A DNA stretch of 10,652 nucleotides from JBBIJH01 sp037446075 (GCA_037446075.1 JBBIJH010000085.1:1-10652), one strand, 5' to 3'. Shown: positions 1 through 7,485, counted from the first letter of the stretch. A program made the numbers and translations. Notes: generated from the sequence alone by a model not told the origin.

Positions 1-2
1 CT

Positions 3-593
3 ATGAAACGTTCTCTTTTCGCGGCAACTCTGATGGTGGCACTACCTCTCGGTGGGACCGTTCTTTCCCAGGAGGCTTTCGTCGCGCAACGAATAGTCTC
101 CTTCCAACCAATCCTCTGGCTGAATAACTTGGTCCCCTGGGAGCCTGTCGGAGTTGCTCTTCAGTACGAATACCCTCTCGCTCCGACACGAAGTCTTGTA
201 GCCAGAGTCTTCTGGTTTCGGGATCCTCTCATCAGTGCAAGCATGAGTGGATTTCGGTCAGCGGGAGGTGGAGCCTCCGTAGAGTATCGCTACTATCTCT
301 CGGGGTCGGGTAGCAGCTGGCACATTGGTCCCTTCGTAGAGGGTATCGGGTACAGTTGGCTCGGCGCCTACGAGAGAATCTATGGCTCCGACATGAAGCG
401 TCTGTTCGCTTTGGGATTTCAAGCGGGTCACAAGTGGATTTCAGGGAAAGTCTCGGCCGATTTCTCCTTCCGTACGGCTATGTATTCCACTGCTTTCAGT
501 TCGGAACCAACCCCAGCCAGCAGGTTCTTCCCTCAGAAGGGGTTCGACGATTTCAACAGCCATTTCTTGGTCAGCATTGGATATGGATTCTGA
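3..593 (+). CDS. Secreted outer-membrane beta-barrel-like protein, unknown role
   Basis: The 196-residue protein begins with a clear Sec signal peptide: a basic n-region (MKR), a hydrophobic core to about residue 20, and a probable cleavage after VLS (about residue 22). The mature part is rich in alternating aromatic and small residues. It has strand-like segments (VGVALQYEYPL, ASVEYRYYL, HIGPFVEG, LVSIGYGF), no cysteine, and a C-terminal phenylalanine. That terminal residue is the usual BAM recognition signal of outer-membrane beta-barrels. It resembles small DUF3575/OmpA-like barrel domains in general look, but I cannot name a family. About 170 mature residues would suit an eight-stranded barrel. 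The start is the first ATG of the frame; only two bases lie upstream, so neither ribosome site nor promoter can be judged. It is followed by a 161-base gap. Envelope location is well supported; function is unknown. Confidence 0.72.
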   Translation: MKRSLFAATLMVALPLGGTVLSQEAFVAQRIVSFQPILWLNNLVPWEPVGVALQYEYPLAPTRSLVARVFWFRDPLISASMSGFRSAGGGASVEYRYYLSGSGSSWHIGPFVEGIGYSWLGAYERIYGSDMKRLFALGFQAGHKWISGKVSADFSFRTAMYSTAFSSEPTPASRFFPQKGFDDFNSHFLVSIGYGF

Positions 594-754
594 TCGGGAT
601 TGTATGGATTCCAGTTGCAGTTCACCGAAGAGTTTGCTGAGAGCCTCGTGCTCCATCGAGCGGGCCTTTTCTATTTCCGACATCCTTACGTAGATTTGCT
701 TTGAACTGCTCTGAGTGTGTCAGCATTCGCCTCAAACAGCAGTAGGATATTCCG

Positions 755-1567
755 ATGGGTCTCGACGTAAGAGATTTTAAGAAAGAAGTTCTGGACAGGA
801 GTTACGAGACCCCCGTTCTCGTCGACTTCTGGGCTGAGTGGTGTGGACCGTGTCGAATTCTCGGCCCGATCCTTGAGCGACTTGCTCAGGAAGCGAATGG
901 CCAGTGGCAGCTTGCGAAGGTAAATACCGAGGAACATCCGGAGGTTGCCATGGAATACGGGATCCGTAGCATTCCCAATGTGAAGCTCTTCGTCGATGGC
1001 AAGGTTGCGGGCGAGTTTGTTGGAGCGCTGCCCGAGGCGATGGTTCGGCAGTGGCTGAAAAAATTCGTACCGGGCAGGTATCAGAAGCAGTTAGCCCAGG
1101 CGGAACAACTTCTTGTGCGGGGCGAAAATGACCGTGCCCAGAAAATCTTGGAGAACATCCTCAACTCAGATCCTCAAAATGTTGAAGGAAGAATCCTTCT
1201 TGCACGAACAATTCTTTTCAGGGAACCTCAACAGGCAGCACGGCTGGTCGAGAATATCGATGAGCCACGTCATTCAGAAATGATCGAGGCTATCCGTACT
1301 GTAGCAAGGCTTGCATCTCTTCACTTGGAGCCAGATGCTTTGCCCGCAAGCGATGTTCGTGAGACATATCGCGAGGCAATCCGAGCGCTTCTAGCGAGAG
1401 ACTTTGAGAGAGCGCTTCAGTCCTTTATCACTGTGATCCGCACAGATCGCTACTACGACGACGATGGGTCCCGAAAGGCGTGCATAGCCATCTTCAAGTT
1501 GCTCGGCGAAGAGCATGAGATTACGAAGGAATATCGCCGTGAATTCAGCAGTGCCCTGTACGTCTGA
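755..1567 (+). CDS. Thioredoxin-TPR fusion protein, YbbN/CnoX-like
   Basis: The 270-residue cytoplasmic protein has an N-terminal thioredoxin fold (about residues 5-105) with a complete WCGPC active site (Cys30, Cys33) and the cis-proline in RSIPN (Pro74). The rest, about residues 108-270, is helical and TPR-like (KQLAQAEQLL...AQKILENIL). It ends in a segment matching the YbbN C-terminal module (DDDGSRKACIAIFKLLGEEH...YRREFSSALY). E. coli YbbN/CnoX is a holdase that protects clients from over-oxidation and passes them to chaperones. In E. coli the redox motif is degenerate (SxxC), whereas here both cysteines are present, so thiol-disulfide activity is expected. A weak AGGAT site lies eight bases before the ATG. 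The nitrilase gene follows 48 bases downstream on the same strand and may be co-transcribed. Family assignment is firm; the exact client role is inferred. Confidence 0.9.
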   Translation: MGLDVRDFKKEVLDRSYETPVLVDFWAEWCGPCRILGPILERLAQEANGQWQLAKVNTEEHPEVAMEYGIRSIPNVKLFVDGKVAGEFVGALPEAMVRQWLKKFVPGRYQKQLAQAEQLLVRGENDRAQKILENILNSDPQNVEGRILLARTILFREPQQAARLVENIDEPRHSEMIEAIRTVARLASLHLEPDALPASDVRETYREAIRALLARDFERALQSFITVIRTDRYYDDDGSRKACIAIFKLLGEEHEITKEYRREFSSALYV

Positions 1568-1615
1568 ATTTCTTCCGGCGGAATTGTTTAACGAGGGAAC
1601 TCTGGGGAGGAGACT

Positions 1616-2404
1616 ATGCGCCTCGCGGTAGTCCAAACGAATCCGGTCTTTGGAGAAGTCGAGTCAAATCTAACGGATGCGCTGGCACTCATGGAGAGTA
1701 CCCATGCCGACCTTTACGTGCTGCCCGAACTATTCGCCACCGGCTACAATTTCCTCGACGCGGAGGAACTCAGCCGATTCGCCGAGGAGGCTCAAGGTCG
1801 GACCTTCACCGTGATCAGTGGTTTTGCGAAGAGGCGGGTTTGCTATGTTGTGTACGGCTTCGCTGAGCAATCTGACAGAATCTATAACTCTGCTGCACTG
1901 GTAGGGCCACCGGGTTTCGTCGGGATCTACCGAAAGGTTCACCTCTACGATCGCGAGACCCTCATGTTTACCCCGGGGAATTTAGGCTATCCCGTTTTCG
2001 ATCTCCCGTTCGGTAGGATCGGAATCATGATTTGCTTTGATTGGATCTATCCGGAGGCAGCACGGACACTTGCGCTGGCGGGAGCGCAACTGATTGCGCA
2101 CCCTTCTAACCTCGTCTTGCCTTATTGCCCCGACGCAATGGTCACTCGCTGTTTGGAAAACCGTGTCTTTGCAGCCACTGCGAACCGGATTGGAAAAGAA
2201 AATCGTGGCGGGCTTGGCCTTTCCTTCATCGGCAACAGTGAGATCCTCTCTCCTCGAGGGGAAATCCTCGCTCGCCTTGGAAATGATGAAGTAGGGCTTG
2301 CCTTTGCCGAGATCGATCTTCGTCAGGCTTCCGATAAGCGAATCAACGACCTCAACGATCTCCTGCGAGACAGAAGGGTTGACCAGTACTCTCTGCTCGG
2401 TTGA
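1616..2404 (+). CDS. Carbon-nitrogen hydrolase (nitrilase superfamily amidase)
   Basis: The 262-residue protein shows the complete nitrilase-superfamily Glu-Lys-Cys triad. Glu39 lies in VLPELFATGY, Lys107 in YRKVHLYDRE, and Cys140 in IMICFDWIYPEAAR. Length and motif order match single-domain amidases of the family that hydrolyse linear amides (omega-amidase, deaminated-glutathione amidase, N-carbamoyl-amine hydrolase). No signal peptide is seen, so it should act in the cytoplasm. The substrate cannot be read from the sequence. The CFDWIYPE block is typical of amidases rather than true nitrilases. The start is well fixed by a strong GGGGAGGAG ribosome site seven to eight bases before the ATG. 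It lies 48 bases after the thioredoxin-TPR gene, and the two may form one transcript. A glutathione- or thiol-metabolite repair role would fit the neighbourhood but is only inference. Confidence 0.88.
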   Translation: MRLAVVQTNPVFGEVESNLTDALALMESTHADLYVLPELFATGYNFLDAEELSRFAEEAQGRTFTVISGFAKRRVCYVVYGFAEQSDRIYNSAALVGPPGFVGIYRKVHLYDRETLMFTPGNLGYPVFDLPFGRIGIMICFDWIYPEAARTLALAGAQLIAHPSNLVLPYCPDAMVTRCLENRVFAATANRIGKENRGGLGLSFIGNSEILSPRGEILARLGNDEVGLAFAEIDLRQASDKRINDLNDLLRDRRVDQYSLLG

Positions 2405-2742
2405 GCAGCACTTCTCCTTGCCGCTCTCACCGAACCCGAACTTTCCGTCCTGCTTTAGTGACCTGGCCGAAGGCTACGGCCACGAAGACACAAAGAATCC
2501 AGAGAGGAAGAGCAAATCAATATTTTTCTTGGTGCCTTTCCTGCCCGCAGTCTGCCAAAGTGGGCTTTGCAGCCTGGAGGGCAAACAAAGATCTTCTATC
2601 CAAGCCTCTAGAACTTTCCCGCTTGGTTTGTTGTTCGAAAGGTTGACGGTCACAAAAAAAGAACCCGAGTTTTTCCATGCTGTGCAAGGTTGCCGGTTTG
2701 ATATTTTTTCTTCTCATTTCTCCTCAGAAAAAGGGAATGAAC
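2405..2742. other. Intergenic gap with no recognisable gene
   Basis: This 338-base stretch separates the nitrilase gene from the preferred msrA start. Open frames cross it but none shows recognisable protein motifs. It contains one perfect 6-bp hairpin near its left end (2464-2482). Its right half is A/T-rich, with runs of A at 2653-2660 and of T at 2703-2709. A TTGACG hexamer at 2643-2648 has no matching -10 element at 16-18 bases, so I do not call a promoter, although one for msrAB must lie in or before this gap if that pair has its own. An in-frame ATG at 2677 would extend MsrA upstream into the gap. Confidence 0.5.
2464..2482. repeat. Small inverted repeat downstream of the nitrilase gene
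   Basis: TGGCCG and its exact reverse complement CGGCCA are separated by seven bases. No T-run follows on the + strand, so it is not a canonical intrinsic terminator. It lies 60 bases after the nitrilase stop and could be a weak mRNA 3'-end structure. Chance is not excluded for a 6-bp stem. Confidence 0.35.
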
Positions 2743-3255
2743 ATGTCTCAATTGGAAAAGGCCACTTTCGGTGCAGGCTGTTTCTGGTGTGTGGAGGCCG
2801 TGTTTGAGCGATTGGACGGTGTCCACTCTGTCGTTGCTGGCTACGCTGGCGGCACGAAACCCAATCCGACTTACGAGGAAGTTTGCACTGGAAGGACAGG
2901 TCATGCGGAAGTAGCTCAAATCACATATGATCCCTCGAAGATCCGTTATGAACAGCTGTTGGAAATGTTCTGGAAGGCTCACGATCCAACGACGCTGAAC
3001 CGACAGGGAGCGGACGTCGGAAATCAGTATCGCTCTGTGATTTTCTATCACAACGAGAAGCAAAAGGCAGCAGCAGAGAAATCAAGAGTCGAGGCACAGA
3101 AAAGTTTTCGCGACCCCATCGTCACACAGATCCAGCCGTTGACGGAGTTCTATCAGGCAGAGAATTACCATCAGGACTACTATCGAAACAATCCGGGTGC
3201 GCCATACTGTGTTGTCGTGATCAAGCCGAAGCTCGAGAAGTTGAAACTCAAGTAA
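2743..3255 (+). CDS. msrA: Peptide methionine-S-sulfoxide reductase MsrA
   Basis: MsrA reduces the S-epimer of methionine sulfoxide, free or in proteins, using thioredoxin. With this start the protein has 170 residues, the usual MsrA core length. The catalytic GCFWC..E motif is near the N-terminus (nucleophile Cys13). The family blocks VVAGYAGG, YEEVCTGRTGHAEV, FWKAHDPTTLNRQGADVGNQYRS and the terminal YCVVVIKPK (possible recycling cysteine) are present in order. I chose ATG 2743 because AAGGGA lies six bases upstream and the protein then begins as most MsrA do. An in-frame ATG at 2737 sits against that site, and another at 2677 would add 22 residues with a hydrophobic stretch (VAGLIFFLLI) but has no ribosome site. 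msrB follows 15 bases later. The thioredoxin-TPR protein upstream may belong to the same repair theme, but this is inference. Confidence 0.95.
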   Translation: MSQLEKATFGAGCFWCVEAVFERLDGVHSVVAGYAGGTKPNPTYEEVCTGRTGHAEVAQITYDPSKIRYEQLLEMFWKAHDPTTLNRQGADVGNQYRSVIFYHNEKQKAAAEKSRVEAQKSFRDPIVTQIQPLTEFYQAENYHQDYYRNNPGAPYCVVVIKPKLEKLKLK

Positions 3256-3270
3256 GAGGACTTCATTCTC

Positions 3271-3831
3271 ATGCGGTTTCATTTCTTAATCGAGTTGTTG
3301 CTCATTTTATCTATTATCCCTTGTGGCAGACAAAGTATAACAGGCCGAGAGCAGAAGGAAAAAGCAAAGCGAGGAGTGGCTACCAACGATGACAAGAGAA
3401 TCAAAGTGTACTCCAGAAAGAAGAACGGATTCATCATGGCAGAAAAGGTTACCAAATCGGATGAGGAGTGGAGGAAACAACTCACTCCGATCCAGTATCA
3501 CGTGACTCGCGAAAAAGGGACGGAGCGAGCCTTCACCGGGGAGTACTGGAATACACACGACAAAGGAGTCTACGAGTGTGTCGGCTGCGGGAAGGATCTC
3601 TTTAGCTCTGACACAAAGTTTGATTCAGGAACTGGATGGCCAAGCTTCTGGACACCCATCGCAGAGGAGAACATTCGGACGGAAATCGACCGCAGCCTCT
3701 TCATGGTGAGGACAGAAGTACTCTGCAGCAGATGTGGTGCCCATCTCGGTCACGTCTTTGACGACGGCCCCGCCCCGACAGGCCTGCGCTACTGCATAAA
3801 TTCTGCAGCTTTGAAATTTCGCGATAGGTAG
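3271..3831 (+). CDS. msrB: Peptide methionine-R-sulfoxide reductase MsrB, probably exported or membrane-anchored
   Basis: MsrB reduces the R-epimer of methionine sulfoxide and so complements MsrA encoded just upstream. The catalytic domain (from about residue 60) has all key elements: two zinc-binding CxxC pairs (CVGC and CSRC), FDSGTGWPSFW, HLGHVFDDGP, and the catalytic RYCINSAAL near the C-terminus. The frame is 186 residues, about 50 longer than a minimal MsrB. The extra N-terminus has a strongly hydrophobic segment (residues 4-17), then Pro-Cys-Gly, then a lysine-rich linker, which looks like a signal peptide or anchor. Proline before the cysteine is a poor lipobox, so lipidation is doubtful. 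AGAGGA ten bases before ATG 3271 supports the long form. An internal ATG at 3436 (MAEKVTKSDEEW) would give a 131-residue cytoplasmic form and has a weaker purine tract before it. Confidence 0.93.
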   Translation: MRFHFLIELLLILSIIPCGRQSITGREQKEKAKRGVATNDDKRIKVYSRKKNGFIMAEKVTKSDEEWRKQLTPIQYHVTREKGTERAFTGEYWNTHDKGVYECVGCGKDLFSSDTKFDSGTGWPSFWTPIAEENIRTEIDRSLFMVRTEVLCSRCGAHLGHVFDDGPAPTGLRYCINSAALKFRDR

Positions 3832-3877
3832 GAGCGAAAAAGGATTTGCAGCGGCGGCTCTTGCGCAAACCTCGCTA

Positions 3878-4363
3878 TTATCCAGCGTGGGCAATCCGTC
3901 GGGCGATGGAGCGGAGTTCCTCCTTGCTGAGGAACTTTCGGGCAAACGGGAAAAGGATATCGTTCTCCTTGTGTATGTGGTTCACGAAAATCCGAACTAC
4001 AGCCTTCGCTGCCGAAACGAGAGCAGTAATGGCTCCCCGATCGTATGGATTGTTCCTTACCCTTTCGATGCTTCCTTCAAACTCCTTGTTCGCCTCTTCT
4101 AATTCTTTGTGATCTTGACGGAGAGTTTTCGTCGGTCCCTCAACGTGCCGTTCCAGAGCCGGGAAAAGAGCCTCCTCTTCAGATCGATTGTGGATGCTTA
4201 CCTCTTCCTTGATATACTTTGCAGAGGAAAGAATCTTCTGGAATCGTTCCTCCGAAAATCCCTCCCGGATCAGTTGATCGGTAGTTCGGTTCAACAGCTG
4301 AAGTTTTTGAAGAGCGATCTCATGCTCTTTGATGAGCTGCGCTATTGGATCGTACGCTTTCAT
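3878..4363 (-). CDS. Hemerythrin-like HHE-domain protein
   Basis: The 161-residue all-helical protein carries hemerythrin/HHE-type iron ligands in order: His14 (KEHE), His58 and Glu62 (HNRSEEE), His85 (QDHKE), and His129/Glu133 (NHIHKEND). These are the residues expected to hold a di-iron centre. Family members bind oxygen, sense oxygen or NO, or aid repair of iron-sulfur centres (RIC/YtfE). Without the YtfE N-terminal ScdA domain the exact role is open. The start MKAYDPIAQLIKEHE at 4363 was preferred: its ATG overlaps the TGA of the upstream gene (ATGA), a sign of translational coupling. The frame is open 27 codons further, to an ATG at 4444, but that part lies over the end of the upstream gene. 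It faces msrB, with 46 bases between their stops, and no convincing terminator is visible there. Confidence 0.85.
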   Translation of the reverse strand: MKAYDPIAQLIKEHEIALQKLQLLNRTTDQLIREGFSEERFQKILSSAKYIKEEVSIHNRSEEEALFPALERHVEGPTKTLRQDHKELEEANKEFEGSIERVRNNPYDRGAITALVSAAKAVVRIFVNHIHKENDILFPFARKFLSKEELRSIARRIAHAG

Positions 4364-4776
4364 TTTGTCTTGTTCAATTCCTCGAGCCATTGTTTCGTGC
4401 ATCCCCATGCAGCCTCGATAGTCTCCCTCCCAGCCCGGTAACATAGCTTCCAGTTTGGTGGCTTCCGTTCGTAGTCAGGGTTCCTGAAGATCTTCTTTCC
4501 TCCCTCATCAATTATTTCTCTGCTAAACGTTGCGTTGCTCAGGTCGTCAATTGCTTTTAGCTGTTGCTTCAGGATCTTGACCACTTCATCCATGGCGGCT
4601 TGTTGGCCGGCAGGCAACTCCCTCATGGCTTGCTCAGTCTCTCCAATGCTCTTCTGCAAGTCTTCCTTCTGTTCTTTATTCATTGCTTGCATGGACTTGG
4701 GTTGTTCTGGAGGCATCGGCTTGCGCGGTTCTTTCCCCGGCGAGCTGTGCCCGGATTCCCAGCTGTTGTAGCACAT
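4360..4776 (-). CDS. Unrecognised helical protein (phasin-like look), start uncertain
   Basis: I do not recognise a family. The confidently coding part runs from about 4716 to the stop. It is charged and helical, with many Gln, Glu and Lys (MNKEQKEDLQKSIGETEQAM, VVKILKQQLKAI), then a Pro-Asn-Trp turn and a tryptophan-containing C-terminal helix (ETIEAAWGCTKQWLEELN). This amphipathic style is reminiscent of phasin or granule-associated proteins, but that is only an impression. ATG codons at 4776 (138 residues), 4716 (118) and 4683 (107) are possible and none has a good ribosome site; a TTG at 4923 opens the same frame. The stop overlaps the start of the hemerythrin gene by ATGA, so the pair is probably one translational unit. 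The stretch just upstream shows coding-like pieces in other frames, so the 5' part may be frameshifted. Confidence 0.55.
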   Translation of the reverse strand: MCYNSWESGHSSPGKEPRKPMPPEQPKSMQAMNKEQKEDLQKSIGETEQAMRELPAGQQAAMDEVVKILKQQLKAIDDLSNATFSREIIDEGGKKIFRNPDYERKPPNWKLCYRAGRETIEAAWGCTKQWLEELNKTK

Positions 4777-4964
4777 CGGTTGCAGTGTATTCGACCATCG
4801 TGGATGGGAACATTTGCCCCGGTGTGCTGGCCGGACACTACCAGGCTGGACGATCAGAGAGGGAAGGTCAGGGTGGAAATGATCTCTTGAAGCTCGGTGA
4901 GGAATTTGATGCAAGCATCCCAAGAGTCGTCGGAGGCACGATTTCTGGTAGTCTTGCCTGAACT
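4717..4964 (-). other. Region of broken coding-like frames after clpC
   Basis: Right after the clpC stop, in the same frame, 36 open codons run from 4964 to 4857 without any start codon and include a convincing amphipathic stretch (DDSWDACIKFLTELQEIIS). A second frame, 4813-4676, encodes 45 residues beginning MFPSTMVEYTATDVLQQLG, and it overlaps the beginning of the downstream helical protein, which uses a third frame. This pattern could be the 5' remnant of the downstream gene split by indels, or chance. No hairpin with a T-run that could terminate clpC was seen here. Confidence 0.35.
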
Positions 4965-7469
4965 CTAGGTGACGTCAGCCTTCTTTTCCTCTTGTTCACC
5001 TACGACGTCCATGCTTCCCTTCCGCTTTACTGCCTCGGTGAAGCGCAGCTGTTCCTTCTTCTTATCGAAGGTCACTTTCACCCGACTCCCATCTCCAAAC
5101 TTTCGCTTGAGAATTTCCTCGGCGAGGGGATCTTCGACATATTTCTGAAGGGCCCGGCGTAACGGACGTGCGCCGAAGGTTGGGTCAAAACCTTTTTCAA
5201 CGAGGAATTCTTTAGCGCTCTTCGTAAGCTCGACGGTGATATTCATTGAATGCATCCGCTTGAGGAGATCTCTCATTTGGATATCGATAATCTTCATGAT
5301 GTGTTCACGCTCAAGCGGATGAAAGATAATCGTATCGTCGATGCGATTCAGGAATTCGGGGTTGAACACCCGCTTCACTGCATCCTCAATCGTACTCTTC
5401 ATGCTTTCGTATCGGTCTTTCGGCGTGTTGATACCAAATCCGAATCCGCCCGTGGTCTTGATGTCTCGTGTGCCGATATTCGAAGTCATGATCATAATCG
5501 TGTTCTTGAAGTCTACCCTGCGGCCGAGACTGTCCGTGAGGATACCATCGTCAAATACCTGCAAGAGGATGTTGAAGACATCCGGGTGTGCTTTCTCAAT
5601 CTCATCAAGAAGGACGACAGAGTAGGGTTTTCGCCGCACCTTTTCCGTGAGCTGGCCGCCTTCTTCATAGCCCACGTACCCTGGGGGCGCACCGACAAGT
5701 CGTGAGACATTGAATTTCTCCATGTATTCACTCATATCAATCCGGACAAGAGCTTCCTCGGAGTCGAAGAGATAGCGAGCAAGGGCTTTTGCCATCTCTG
5801 TTTTTCCCACACCCGTCGGTCCGAGAAAGATGAACGTCCCGATGGGCCGTCTCGGATCCTTCAGTCCTGCACGAGTCCGACGGATCGCCTTGGAAAGTTT
5901 CTCGATGGCCTCATCTTGCCCGACGATCTCCTGCTTGAGTGCTTCCGCCATTCGAAGGAGTTTCTCCGACTCCGATTGCGCGATCTTGTTGACAGGGATG
6001 CCGGTCATCATGGAAACGACATCCGCGATGTGGTCCTCCGTCACCGTGTGAACTAGGCTCTGTGACTTTACTTCCCACTCGCGCTTTGCAATCTCGAGGT
6101 CGCTGAGAAGCTTCTTCTCCAAATCGCGCAGCCGGGCCGCTTCTTCGAAGTTCTGACTCTTCACGACTTGATTCTTCGAGAGCTTGATTTTTTCGATCTC
6201 TTCCTCCAGCTGGAGGATTTCTTTCGGGACGACGATATTCGCGAGATGGACGCGCGATCCCGCCTCATCCATCACATCGATCGCCTTGTCGGGGAGGTAC
6301 CGGTCTGTTATGTACCGGTCACTTAGTCGGACGGCGGCCTCGATGGCCCTCTCTGTGTACCGGACACCGTGATGCTCTTCATACTTGTGTTTGATATTCT
6401 GGAGGATTTGGATCGTCTCATCGACCGTGGTGGGGTCGATCATAATCTTTTGAAAACGTCTGTCGAGGGCACCATCCTTTTCAATGTACTGGCGGTACTC
6501 GTCGAGGGTCGTTGCTCCGATGCACTGGAGTTCTCCGCGAGAAAGAGCGGGCTTGAACATGTTCGAGGCGTCGAGCGACCCGGATGCACCCCCTGCTCCA
6601 ACGATGGTGTGGAGCTCGTCGATAAAGAGGATGACGTCCTTCGCCTTCTCCAATTCGTTCATCACGGCCTTCATCCGCTCTTCAAACTGGCCCCGGTACT
6701 TCGTTCCAGCAACCAACGCGGCGAGATCGAGGGTAACGACACGCTTGTCATGAAGGACGCGAGAGACTTTCTTCTGAACGATTCGCAGAGCTAATCCCTC
6801 TGCGATTGCTGTCTTACCAACGCCGGGCTCGCAGATAAGGACGGGGTTGTTCTTCTTTCGCCGTGCAAGGACCTGAGCAACTCTTTCGATTTCCTTCTCG
6901 CGACCGATGATTGGGTCGAGCTTGTCCTCCATTGCCAACCTTGTCAGGTCTCGGCCGAAGTTGTCAAGGACAGGTGTCTTGGATTTCTCTGGCTTCCGCT
7001 CGTAGGCCGCGACAGAGGGTGGTGTGGATGGTTTACCGCTGATGATGTTGTCCAGTTCATTGCGGACAAGGTCATAATGGATGTTGAATTGGTGAAGGAT
7101 CTGAGCAGCAATATTGTCGTCGTCGCGCAAGAGAGAGAGCAAAAGATGCTCTGTGCCGATGACGTCAGATTTGTAGAGCTTCGCTTCGAGGTAGGTAATC
7201 TTGAGAACTTTCTCCGCTTGCTTTGTCAAGGGGATGTTCCCGATCGTGAGAGTTCCACCGGTCGTTCGGACGGTTTCCTCAATCGTCTTCTTCAGCTTAT
7301 AGAGATCACAGCCAAGGTTCCGGAGGATCTTTACTGCAATGCCTTCTCCCTCCCGGATGATTCCGAGCAGTAGATGCTCTGTGCCAATGTAGTCATGGCC
7401 CAATCGCAGAGCCTCTTCGCGACTCAGCCGGATGACATCTTGAACGCGGTTGGAGAAATTTCCTTCCAT
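4965..7469 (-). CDS. clpC: ATP-dependent unfoldase ClpC (HSP100/Clp family)
   Basis: The 834-residue protein is a complete ClpC: an AAA+ ring that unfolds proteins and feeds them to the ClpP protease. Domains in order are two Clp N repeats (about 3-70 and 80-145, each with IGTEHLLL), AAA+ domain 1 (about 170-410), a coiled UVR-type linker (about 420-465, SQNFEEAARLRDLEKK), AAA+ domain 2 (about 510-720), and the C-terminal D2-small domain. Walker B motifs are VILFIDE (about 279-285) and VVLLDE. The second Walker A is intact (GPTGVGKT, 550-557), whereas the first reads CEPGVGKT with Cys213 in place of the first glycine. A GFGFG loop (about 675-679) fits the ClpP-docking loop position. The tail is charged (EQEEKKADVT). 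The start is supported by the conserved MEGNFSNRVQDV opening. A sigma-70-type promoter lies about 90 bases upstream, and no CIRCE operator was seen. No clpP is present in the window. Confidence 0.97.
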   Translation of the reverse strand: MEGNFSNRVQDVIRLSREEALRLGHDYIGTEHLLLGIIREGEGIAVKILRNLGCDLYKLKKTIEETVRTTGGTLTIGNIPLTKQAEKVLKITYLEAKLYKSDVIGTEHLLLSLLRDDDNIAAQILHQFNIHYDLVRNELDNIISGKPSTPPSVAAYERKPEKSKTPVLDNFGRDLTRLAMEDKLDPIIGREKEIERVAQVLARRKKNNPVLICEPGVGKTAIAEGLALRIVQKKVSRVLHDKRVVTLDLAALVAGTKYRGQFEERMKAVMNELEKAKDVILFIDELHTIVGAGGASGSLDASNMFKPALSRGELQCIGATTLDEYRQYIEKDGALDRRFQKIMIDPTTVDETIQILQNIKHKYEEHHGVRYTERAIEAAVRLSDRYITDRYLPDKAIDVMDEAGSRVHLANIVVPKEILQLEEEIEKIKLSKNQVVKSQNFEEAARLRDLEKKLLSDLEIAKREWEVKSQSLVHTVTEDHIADVVSMMTGIPVNKIAQSESEKLLRMAEALKQEIVGQDEAIEKLSKAIRRTRAGLKDPRRPIGTFIFLGPTGVGKTEMAKALARYLFDSEEALVRIDMSEYMEKFNVSRLVGAPPGYVGYEEGGQLTEKVRRKPYSVVLLDEIEKAHPDVFNILLQVFDDGILTDSLGRRVDFKNTIMIMTSNIGTRDIKTTGGFGFGINTPKDRYESMKSTIEDAVKRVFNPEFLNRIDDTIIFHPLEREHIMKIIDIQMRDLLKRMHSMNITVELTKSAKEFLVEKGFDPTFGARPLRRALQKYVEDPLAEEILKRKFGDGSRVKVTFDKKKEQLRFTEAVKRKGSMDVVGEQEEKKADVT

Positions 7470-7485
7470 GGTACTTAACCTGCAG

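Noticed and set aside
441..683. Minus-strand frame of 80 codons starting MSEIEKARSMEHEALSKLFGEL
   Set aside because: The first 30 residues look plausible, but the purine tract (GTAAGG) touches the ATG. The rest lies antisense over the beta-barrel gene and has no motif. It is most likely a shadow frame.
2643..2671. Promoter for msrA starting with TTGACG at 2643
   Set aside because: No TATAAT-like hexamer lies 16-18 bases downstream; the bases there are CGAGTT.
2298..2807. 169-codon + strand frame across the nitrilase-msrA gap
   Set aside because: It overlaps the ends of both real genes in another frame, and its composition (Ser, Phe and Pro runs) has no recognisable domain.
3832..3877. Bidirectional terminator between msrB and the hemerythrin gene
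   Set aside because: GGATTTGC/GCAAACC can pair with a bulge, but no T-run follows on either strand.
5250..5705. 151-codon + strand open frame opposite clpC (also 6369-6794, 141 codons)
   Set aside because: Both are antisense to highly conserved AAA+ coding sequence, show no protein motif and no ribosome site, and are explained by clpC codon bias.
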